A stretch of 38,492 nucleotides of DNA from Limisphaerales bacterium. GTDB taxonomy: Bacteria > Verrucomicrobiota > Verrucomicrobiia > Limisphaerales > UBA11358. The DNA lies in the NCBI GenBank assembly GCA_003151855.1, contig PLYV01000139.1, forward strand, positions 1,558 to 40,049, read 5' to 3'. The notes beneath the pieces were generated by a model. That model was not told the origin of the DNA and did no database searches. It saw only the letters and a program-made list of their open reading frames with translations. Shown here piece by piece: positions 13,304 to 21,300 of the stretch (the stretch's first letter is position 1; the number at the start of each line of letters is the position of its first letter). A program made the translations under genes and the position numbers.

Positions 13304-15811
13304 TCAGCGTTGGGTTTCTGGTTTCATTCCCGGTTCCGCTTTCAAACCACTGCGATGAGCCATCCACACCGTGACCGTGCAGGCAAAGACCACCACCGTC
13401 ACCGAGCTGACCGGCATCAGCACCGCGCACACGATCGGCGCGAGCCAGCCAGCAGCGGCGATGCTCACGCCGGCCAGGTTGTAAAGGGCGGAAATCACAA
13501 AGCCCGCCCGCACCACCCGCGCCGAGCGCCGCGAGAAATCGAGCATCTGCGCCAGCCTCGGCACCTGCGCCGCGTCGAGAATCACATCGCTCGCCGGCGA
13601 AAACACGCCGATCTTCTCGACCACCGCCACGCCGACTTCAGCCTGCTTCAACGCGCCGGCGTCGTTCAAACCGTCGCCGACCATCATCACCTTCTTGCCG
13701 CGTTGCTGGAGTTCCCGGACAAAGTTCAGTTTATCCGCCGGACTTTGGTGAAAGCGCAGCGTCGCGCGTTCGCCGAAAATCTTTTTGAACCGCGCCGCCT
13801 CGCGCTCGTTGTCGCCGCTCAACAGCGCAAGTTCATACCGCCCGCCCAGCTGCGTGATCAATTTCTCCACTTCCGGCCGCAGGGTGTTTTCCAAAACGAA
13901 CGCCCCGCGCACGACGCCGTCAATCGCCACGAACACCGCGCTGCCGTTTGGAACATTGGTGGGGCGAGCGTCCTCGCGAGCCGCCGTGCCAACCCAAGCC
14001 TGTGAACCCAGTAAAATCGTGTGTCCGTCCACTTCACCTTCAACGCCACAGCCAGGCGTCTCCTGAAATTGATGCACCGGCAGTGCAACCGCCTTCAGCG
14101 CCCTGGCCACGCGCACCGAATTGGGATGCGTCGAAAGCCGCGCCAGCGCGCCAATGAATTTTCTTTCGTCATCGGACAACGCCGTTTCCGCTTTCCGCTT
14201 TTCGCTTTCCGCTTTTTGAAAAAACACGCCGCCCGCATCCGCCGCCGTGAGCGTGCCGGTTTTGTCCAAGACTATCGTATCCACCTCGGCCATGCGCTCG
14301 ATGACGAGCTCGTTTTTCAGAAAGATGTTCAGCCGCGCGAGCAATCGTTGCGCGGTGCCATGCGTGAGCGGCGCGGCGAGCGCCAGCGCACACGGACACG
14401 CGACGATGAGCACGGAGGTGAAGGCTTTCAGCGACACCGCCGGATTCTTGAACGCCCAGAAAACCGCCGCGCCCAGCGCCACGCCGATGACGAGCTTCGT
14501 GAATCGTTTGCTGTAACGGTTCGTGAGCGAGTCGAGGTCGCGGTTGCCGGGCTTGTGAAACGCCTCGTTGTTCCAAAGCGCCGCGAGATAGCTTTGCGCC
14601 ACCGGTTTGACCGTCTCGATTTCAATCGCGCCGCCGACTTGCCGGCCACCGGCGTAGAGACGTTCGCCCGCGAGACATTTCACCGGTTCGGATTCGCCGG
14701 TCACAAAGCTGTAATCAATGCACGCCTCGCCGCTGACGAGCTTGGCATCCGCCGGCACCAGTTCGCCGTTCCGCAAAACCAGATGGTCGCCGGTCTTGAG
14801 CTGTGAAATCGCCACGCTTTCTTCACCGCCAATATTTTTGCGGACGACGGACAGCGGGAAGAAACCTTTGTAATCGCGGTCGAACGTCAGCCGGTCGTAG
14901 GTTTTCTTTTGAAACAATCTTCCGCAGAGCAGGAAGAAAATCAGGCCGCACAACGAATCGCAGTAGCCGGGGCCGCGCTGCGCCGCGACTTCAATCACAC
15001 TCGAACCGTAGATCGCGCCGAGGCCGAGGGCGATGGGCACTTCCATCGTGAGCCGTTTCTGCCGCACGCTCGTCCACGCCGAACGCCAGAAATCCGCCGC
15101 GCTGTAAGTCACCACCGGCAGCGCGAGCAGCAATGCGAGCCAGCCGGCGAACTTGCGGAACCACGGCCCATTGAAGCTGTCCAGTCCCATGTAGAACGGC
15201 AGCGACATGATCATGATGTTGCCGAACGCAAAGCCCGCGAGGCCGATCTGCAACCACGTCCGGCTCCGCCACAGCGGCATTTTCTTCGCCGGATCCAGCT
15301 CGCCGAGCGTGAACTGCGGTTCGTAGCCGATGCCATCCAGCAGCGCGGCGAGTTCGCTGAATTTAATCTTATCCGGAGCAAAGGCGATGGACGCCTCGCG
15401 CCGCGAAAAGTTCACCACCGACTTGCCGACGCCGGGATGCAGCTTGAACAGGTTTTCCAACAGCCACACGCAGGCGACGCAATGGATCTGCGGCAGATGC
15501 AGTGTCACGCGCGCGTGGGTCTTGTCCGCGAAATCGAAAAGTTTCTCCTGCACGGCGGGATCGTCCAGATACGCCCAGCGCGCCATGCCGATTTTTTGGC
15601 GGATGCGCGTGCCGGGACAGGCGTTCAACTCGTAGAACTGGCCGAGGCCGTTTTCGGAAAGCAGGCTGAAGACCGTCTGGCAGCCGAGACAGCAGAAGTT
15701 TTTGCCGTCCAACCCCAGCGAATCATCGGGGCAAGGCTCGCCGCAGTGGAAGCAGTTCAGCTCCACGCGAGCGGCGGGCGATTCCATGATGGCGGCTGGC
15801 TGGCTGGACAT
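13304..15811 (-). CDS. ccoI: CcoI/FixI-type copper-transporting P1B ATPase
   Basis: A copper-exporting ATPase of the slow CopA2/FixI type that supplies copper for cbb3 oxidase. Order of features: an N-terminal Cys-rich domain (CFHCGEPC, FCCLGCQ), a heavy-metal-binding domain with HCVACVW, membrane helices, TGES, the CPCALALA metal channel, DKTGTLT with the phosphorylated Asp, and MVGDGLNDAGAL. The ATG at 15811 (MSSQPAAIM) is preferred: the open frame runs to 15901, but the extra 30 residues lack family character and cover an inverted repeat. A later ATG at 15787 is possible. Two loops look repeat-derived: QKAESEKRKAE near 14185-14217 and AREDARPTNVPN near 13949-13995. First gene of the oxidase operon. 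Confidence 0.93.
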   Translation of the reverse strand: MSSQPAAIMESPAARVELNCFHCGEPCPDDSLGLDGKNFCCLGCQTVFSLLSENGLGQFYELNACPGTRIRQKIGMARWAYLDDPAVQEKLFDFADKTHARVTLHLPQIHCVACVWLLENLFKLHPGVGKSVVNFSRREASIAFAPDKIKFSELAALLDGIGYEPQFTLGELDPAKKMPLWRSRTWLQIGLAGFAFGNIMIMSLPFYMGLDSFNGPWFRKFAGWLALLLALPVVTYSAADFWRSAWTSVRQKRLTMEVPIALGLGAIYGSSVIEVAAQRGPGYCDSLCGLIFFLLCGRLFQKKTYDRLTFDRDYKGFFPLSVVRKNIGGEESVAISQLKTGDHLVLRNGELVPADAKLVSGEACIDYSFVTGESEPVKCLAGERLYAGGRQVGGAIEIETVKPVAQSYLAALWNNEAFHKPGNRDLDSLTNRYSKRFTKLVIGVALGAAVFWAFKNPAVSLKAFTSVLIVACPCALALAAPLTHGTAQRLLARLNIFLKNELVIERMAEVDTIVLDKTGTLTAADAGGVFFQKAESEKRKAETALSDDERKFIGALARLSTHPNSVRVARALKAVALPVHQFQETPGCGVEGEVDGHTILLGSQAWVGTAAREDARPTNVPNGSAVFVAIDGVVRGAFVLENTLRPEVEKLITQLGGRYELALLSGDNEREAARFKKIFGERATLRFHQSPADKLNFVRELQQRGKKVMMVGDGLNDAGALKQAEVGVAVVEKIGVFSPASDVILDAAQVPRLAQMLDFSRRSARVVRAGFVISALYNLAGVSIAAAGWLAPIVCAVLMPVSSVTVVVFACTVTVWMAHRSGLKAEPGMKPETQR
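13949..13995 (-). repeat. Repeat-like insert in ccoI (ARPTNVPN region)
   Basis: The plus-strand text TTGGAACATTGGTGGGGCGA followed by GCGTCCTCGCGAGCC is bounded by TTGG and CCAA. It encodes TAAREDARPTNVPNG, a stretch I do not expect in P1B ATPases. I recall similar sequences scattered in verrucomicrobial genomes, but no second copy lies in this window. Confidence 0.4.
14185..14217 (-). repeat. TTTCCGC simple repeat inside ccoI
   Basis: Four TTTCCGC/TTTTCGC-like units in tandem encode KAESEKRKAE between the phosphorylation motif and the nucleotide-binding domain. The unit resembles a common intergenic simple repeat. It keeps the frame and would add a charged surface loop. Confidence 0.55.
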
Positions 15812-15814
15812 TTC

Positions 15815-15831
15815 TTGTCGATGCTCGACAA
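15815..15831 (-). promoter_or_regulatory. Inverted repeat upstream of ccoI, candidate operator
   Basis: TTGTCGA-TGC-TCGACAA is a perfect 7-bp inverted repeat ending 4 bp before the preferred ccoI ATG. It lies in the untranslated leader if that start is right. The size and symmetry suit a dimeric regulator, and it is not an exact FNR box. No clear -10/-35 pair could be assigned. Confidence 0.4.
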
Positions 15832-15919
15832 AATAGTGTCGGTTTCCAGCTTGCCCGACTAACCGTATTTTAACCGGTGGCGGACATATTTTGCCACCCA
15901 CCTGAACGCCAGCCCGGCT

Positions 15920-16309
15920 TCAGCCCGAGATCAAAATGGTGTTCGCGTATTGCACCGTGTCGCCGGTGCGGATGAGGCCGATGGCGTGCGGCACGCGTTT
16001 CTTGAAGTCCACGTGCGGCTCATATTTCACCGGGATGCGCTTCAAGGCGCGGGCAAAATCCTCCTGCGTGTTCTTGAAATTGTTCTTCAGGAATTCCATC
16101 GCCATGTAGGCCTCCGTGAAATGATGGTTTGCGCGCACCGCCTTGATGAGCTGCACCACGGTCGGCAGGTCGTCCACGACGGAGATGTCCACCGTCTCGA
16201 TCATCGGCCAGAACGGAAAGCCGCGGTCGGCGATGACGAGCGCGTTGGTGTGGCGCACGCGGGCGAGCAGCGAGAGGATTTGCGGATTAAGAATGCCGTG
16301 GTTGATCAT
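15920..16309 (-). CDS. rbsD: RbsD/FucU-family sugar mutarotase (D-ribose pyranase-like)
   Basis: A 129-residue protein of the RbsD/FucU family, whose members interconvert pyranose and furanose or anomeric forms of ribose or fucose. Family marks are MINHGILNPQILSLLARVRHTNALVIADRGFP at the N-terminus (catalytic His in GHT/RHT context), the VDDLPTVVQLIKAV stretch and the C-terminal RTGDTVQYANTILISG, which closely follows the RSGE-x-x-PYANIIL pattern of RbsD. Length is normal. It lies about 110 bp upstream of ccoI on the same strand but has no evident link to respiration; more likely it is a remnant of a sugar-use cluster. Ribose versus fucose specificity is undecided. Confidence 0.87.
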   Translation of the reverse strand: MINHGILNPQILSLLARVRHTNALVIADRGFPFWPMIETVDISVVDDLPTVVQLIKAVRANHHFTEAYMAMEFLKNNFKNTQEDFARALKRIPVKYEPHVDFKKRVPHAIGLIRTGDTVQYANTILISG

Positions 16310-16440
16310 AGGGTGGAGAATTTAATGCGGCGGCAACCTTGCGCCAAGCCTCAAAAGTTTGGCCAAAGCCTGTGATTGCCTTGGCACCGGATTTTGGGGA
16401 ACTTATCGGCCAGATTACTTAACAACTTTAACTATTTGAA

Positions 16441-18294
16441 ATGAAAATCCGGTCATTGCTCCCCATCAGCCTCGTCCTCCTCTTGCTGTGCGACTGGAAC
16501 ACCGCCGTGGCGCAGTCCAATCCAAATGCGTATCTGTTCACCTCCTTCCGAGACAACGGTGACGGCCTGCATCTGGCCTGGAGCCGCGACGCCTATCATT
16601 GGACGGACTTTGACCGCGTCTTTCTGAAGCCGGCGGTCGGGAGCAGGCTGTTCCGCGACGCGCACATTCTTCAGGGGCCGGACGGCGTGTTCCGCATGGT
16701 CTGGACGACCGGCTGGAATGACAAGGGCATCGGCTACGCGTCCTCGACCAATCTCGTGGACTGGTCGGAGCAGAAATATCTGCCGTTCATGGAAAGCACG
16801 CCGGGCACGAAAAACTGCTGGGCGCCGGAGACGTTTTACGACGCGGAGAACCAGCAATACATCATCTACTGGTCGTCGGATGTGGCCGGGCGTTTCCCGG
16901 AAACCGTTTCGCCGAACCACATGAACAACCGCGCCTATTATGTCGTGACGAAGGATTTCAACACGTTCAGCGAACCGAAAGTGCTGTTCGATCCAGGCTT
17001 CGACAACATTGATTCCACGATGATCGCAGCCGGCGGCAAGTTCAGGCTCGTCCTCAAGCAGGGCGATGAGCAGGCGCAGGGCAAATGGGGGCCGATCCAC
17101 GCCGCCGTGGCCGATCATCCGCTGGGGCCTTACCAGCTCCAGCCGCAACCGCTCGTCACCGAGCGCGCGGAAGGGCCGACGCTCATCACGATTGGCGGTA
17201 AAACTTTGCTCTATGTGGATTTCTATGTCGGCGGCCATTACGGTGCCTACGAAAGCAGCGACTGGAAAGTCTGGACGGATGTTTCCGCCAAAACCAAACC
17301 CATTGACGGCCAGCGCCACGGCACGGTTTTCTCCGTCGCGCCGAAGGTGCTGGAAAAATTGCTGCATCTGGATGACGCCGCCATCGCCGCCGTGCCCAAG
17401 CCGATTCTTGACGGCTTCACCGCCGACCCGGCCATCCGCGTCTTCGGCGACACCTACTACGTTTATCCCACGTCCGACAAACCGGAATGGATGACCACCG
17501 ACTTCTCCGTCTGGTCTTCCAAAAACCTCGTGAACTGGAAGAAGGAAGGCATGATCCTCGACGTCACCAAGGATTTGAAATGGGCGAACATCCGCGCCTG
17601 GGCGCCGGACTGCGTGACGCGGAACGGGAAATTTTATTTCTACTTCTGCGCCGACGGGAAGATCGGCATCGGCACGGCGGACAAACCCACCGGGCCATTC
17701 GTGGATGCGCTTGGCCAGCCGCTCGTCCAGAAGACCGACAAGATTCACACCTACACGATTGACCCGTATCCGTTCATTGACGACGACGGCCAGGCGTATC
17801 TTTATTTCGGCAACGGCACGCTCACCGTCCTCAAGCTCAAGCCCGACATGATTTCGTTCGACGGCGACCCGGCGACCATCCCGCTCAAGGAATTCCGCGA
17901 AGGCATCGTCGTCTTCAAGCGGCTCGGCAAATATTATTTCATGTGGTCCATTGACGATGCGCGCAGCGATGATTACCGCATCGGCTATGGCATTTCGGAT
18001 TCGCCTTACGGCCCGGTCACCTCGCCGGCCAACAATTTCATCGTGCTCCACAAACACGGGTTGGTGAAAGGCACCGGCCATCACAGCGTGGTGAATGTGC
18101 CCGGCACCGACCGCTGGTATGTGGCGTATCATCGCCACGCGATCCCCGGCGGCGGCGGCTACAAACGCGAAACGTGCCTCGTCAAAATGGAGTTCAACCC
18201 CGACGGCACCATCAAGCCGATGGACCCGATGATTCCCGCGTTCACGCCCGGCTCCGTCGGCGAACCCGTCGTCAACGGCAAGGGCCGGCCCTGA
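16441..18294 (+). CDS. Secreted protein with two GH43-type beta-propeller domains
   Basis: A signal peptide (MKIRSLLPISLVLLLLCDWN, cleavage near AVAQS) precedes two five-bladed propeller domains. The first (about 28-310) has RDAHIL with a candidate base Asp73 and a later RAEGPTLI acid candidate. The second (about 316-610) is a clear glycoside hydrolase family 43 unit with the full triad: Asp329 in TADPAIR, Asp441 in IDPYPF and Glu487 in REGIVVFK. GH43 enzymes release arabinose or xylose from arabinans and arabinoxylans; the exact substrate cannot be read here. The gene converges with the rhamnogalacturonan lyase-like gene with only 32 bp between stops, which suggests a shared role in pectin breakdown. 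Confidence 0.88.
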   Translation: MKIRSLLPISLVLLLLCDWNTAVAQSNPNAYLFTSFRDNGDGLHLAWSRDAYHWTDFDRVFLKPAVGSRLFRDAHILQGPDGVFRMVWTTGWNDKGIGYASSTNLVDWSEQKYLPFMESTPGTKNCWAPETFYDAENQQYIIYWSSDVAGRFPETVSPNHMNNRAYYVVTKDFNTFSEPKVLFDPGFDNIDSTMIAAGGKFRLVLKQGDEQAQGKWGPIHAAVADHPLGPYQLQPQPLVTERAEGPTLITIGGKTLLYVDFYVGGHYGAYESSDWKVWTDVSAKTKPIDGQRHGTVFSVAPKVLEKLLHLDDAAIAAVPKPILDGFTADPAIRVFGDTYYVYPTSDKPEWMTTDFSVWSSKNLVNWKKEGMILDVTKDLKWANIRAWAPDCVTRNGKFYFYFCADGKIGIGTADKPTGPFVDALGQPLVQKTDKIHTYTIDPYPFIDDDGQAYLYFGNGTLTVLKLKPDMISFDGDPATIPLKEFREGIVVFKRLGKYYFMWSIDDARSDDYRIGYGISDSPYGPVTSPANNFIVLHKHGLVKGTGHHSVVNVPGTDRWYVAYHRHAIPGGGGYKRETCLVKMEFNPDGTIKPMDPMIPAFTPGSVGEPVVNGKGRP

Positions 18295-18326
18295 ACTTGC
18301 GTGGGATCATCGTTTCGCCACCGACT

Positions 18327-21300
18327 TTACGGATAGACGAGGCGGAAAAAGGCACTGGGGTTGGCCAGAATGATGGGAATAATCGATTGATTGCTGTTGG
18401 TGGAGCCGGTCACGGTCACCCAATTTGTGCCCAACCCCTGCCCCAGCGAATTAGTCTGCATCTGCAATCGCCAGCCCGTGTGGTCGGCGGGCCATGACAA
18501 AGTCAGGTTGGTGCCGCTCACGGCAAAAACAAGGTTCGTCGGCACGAGCGAAACCATGCTGACCACGGCGATGGTTCCGTTTACCGCCAGGGTGTTGTTC
18601 CACGCCAGACCGCTGCCCAACGCAGGCAAATTGGTGGCGGCAAAGGTGCCGCCATAGCTCGAGGCGCTGAACAATTGGAACGAATCACCGGCCTGCAACG
18701 GACCGCCGACATTCGTCACGGTCAGCGTGCCGCCGAAGTTCAGCGTGCCGCTGCTCAGAACAAGTTTGTCCACCGCAGGCGCGTTCGTTCGATTGATTTC
18801 CATCAAGGTCTTCCCACTCAAGACGGGGGCGGTCCCGAACGTCAACGTCCCGATCGAGGCACCGGGGGCAAGCGTGCCCAGAATGGTCGTCGCCCCGGTC
18901 ACCGTGCCATTGCCTTGGAGCGTCTGGCTTGCGCCGAGCACAAATGATGAAGCCATGCCGGTGACGTTGAGGGTCGCCCCATTGCTGATCGAAATGCTGG
19001 TTGAACTGGCGATGGAACTGCCGCCGCCCAACGCGAACGCCCCGCCGGTGATGATGGTCGGGCCGGTGTAAGTGTTCGCGTTGGTCAAGGTCAACGTGCC
19101 GCTGCCGCTCTTGGTGAGACCGCCGTCAACGGCATTATCGCCCGCGACACTGCTGTGAACCAGCGCCTGGCCGATGGTGATGTTAAAGTTTGCGGTGTCG
19201 ATGATCGCGCCGCCGTTCCGCACGTTGGCGACGGCGTTGCCGGTGCCGAGATACATGAAGGCCGGGCTGCTGCCGTTCGGTTTGAGCGTGCCGCCATTGA
19301 AGTTGAAAATCCGCGCGGGTGTGGCTGAGGAAGAAAGCACTTGGGGCAAAATCAGCGTGCCGCCATCAAGGTTGTAAGTATTTCTCGCGGTGGCCGCGCC
19401 GGCGTAGGCAAGGTCGAGAACGCCCGCGCCGCCGACCGTCGAACCGTTGTCACTGTAAAACGTGACCGTGCCGCCGCTCTGATTAACCGCGTTGGTGCCG
19501 CCACCGCCGGCAGTGGTGAACCGGATGGCCGTATTGTTCCACAAATTCAGCGAGCCGTTGTTGGTGAGGTTCAACTGGCCCTGCACCGTGTCGTATTGCC
19601 CAAGGATCAACCATCGTTGTCCCGTTGTGCCGACGTTCACCACGCCGCCGCCAATCGTCATCGTGCCGGTGCTGGCACCTCCGAGCCCGACAACCAGGTC
19701 GCCAGCAGAATTAAAAGTGCCGCCGTTGACGTTGAATGTGCCAGCTTCAGTATTTCCCGCCGCCGTGCTGCGCGCGATCGCCGTGACGCCGCTGCCGGTG
19801 GTGCTGATCGAGCCGCCATTCAGGTTGACCGTTCCACTGCCGGAAACATAGCCGACATCCAGCGCGCCGCCAAAATTGACTGCGCTGGAGTCGTTGACGT
19901 TGAGCACGCCATTGCCGCCAGCGCCGATGCGATGCGCACCGGTGCCGGACGCCACAACTTGCGCCGAGCTGCTCAAGGTCATCGTCATGTCCGAGCCGGC
20001 GGACTCGCCGACGTAAAACGTGCCATTGCCGGCGACCGTGAAGGACGACGTGCCATTCAGCGAGATCAAACCTTTCGGCAGATTGGCTGCGTTGCCGCCG
20101 TTAAATCCGGCGCTGAAGTTGGCAACGGAGATGACCGCGGCATTACTGGCAACCAGATCCGAAGAAACGCCGCCCACGCCGTTGCCGCGACCGAGGGAGA
20201 GCCAGGTCGCAACGTTCAGCCTGGCATTATCCACGACAATTTTGGCGTCATTACCCGCGCCGCCATTGGCCACCACCCCGCCGACGACCAGTTCGCCGTT
20301 CACGTAGTTGCTGCTGCCATTGTTGAACGTGAGCGTGCCGGCCTGGGCGATGAGCGGGCCGCTAAACCCGCCCGAGGATGCCTGCGTCAAATCCCAGGTG
20401 GCGTTGGTTGCGACCGTCAACCCGCCGCTGCCTTGTTTGAACAAGGAACCGCTGCCCGAGATCGGGCCGCTGAGAACCGTGTTCGTCGCACCGATGACCG
20501 TGAGCAGGTTGCCGGCTTTGTTCAGGCTGTTGCTGAGAATCAGGTTTCCCGCCGCAGCATTCAGGGTTACGGCCGCGCCTAGCAAAATTGGCACGTTCAA
20601 GGTTTGCGCGTTGGTGGAATTGTTCGTCATCCCGCCAGCCATGGTCAGCGTGCTGGCATTGGCGGTGCCGAGGTTGAAACTGCTGGCGTGGTTGCTGAAG
20701 GTCAGGCCGCTGACGCTGAAATTGGCATCCATGCCGGGCGTTGTCCGGGTGCTGCCGGCAAAAATGAGACTGTCTCCGGACGTTGACGGAACAAAGCCGC
20801 CATACCAATTCAAGCCGGTCGTCCAGTTATTGTCTCCGCCGCCGCCAGTCCAGATCGGAGCCGGGATGACCACGACCGCTTCCGCAGAATTGATGCCCGC
20901 GCCGACGGTGTCCACCGCGGCCACGACATAATAATAGGTGGCGCCAGAAATGACGCTGGTGTCGGAATAATTGGTCGCGGTCAGGCCGCTCGCAATCGTG
21001 GTGTAAGGCCCGCCGCTGCTCGTCGAGCGCAGCACGCTGTAATCAACCGCCCCCGGCGCGGCATTCCATTTCAGGTTGACCTGATTTGCCGCCACCACCG
21101 TGACGGTGAAATTCGTCGGCGCAAACGGCGGCGACGAGACCAGTGCGGAAATTTGCGACGCGCTCAAGGCGCCGTTGTAAATGCGGAAGTCATCCACGCG
21201 CCCGTTGAGATACGGATCGGACCACTGGGATTTGCCGAGGTAATTTTGCAGCGTCGGATTCGAGCCAAGCGGCTGGCTCAAATCGGAGGGCTTTAGCGTC

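Noticed and set aside
15812-15901. Extended N-terminus of CcoI
   Set aside because: The extra 30 residues lack family similarity and cover an inverted repeat; the MSSQ start at 15811 places the Cys-rich domain at the usual distance.
16453-18138. 561-codon minus-strand open frame opposite the tandem GH43 gene
   Set aside because: The GH43 gene has a signal peptide and intact catalytic residues; the opposite frame has no family features.
18327-20800. Repeat region considered as a tandem DNA repeat or CRISPR-like array
   Set aside because: Units vary in length and DNA sequence and make sense only as protein beta-strand repeats; no direct repeats with spacers.
18391-20931. Series of plus-strand frames rich in Pro/Leu/Val opposite the repeat region of the giant lyase
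   Set aside because: They are reverse readings of Gly/Asn/Thr-rich repeat codons, hence their periodic look.
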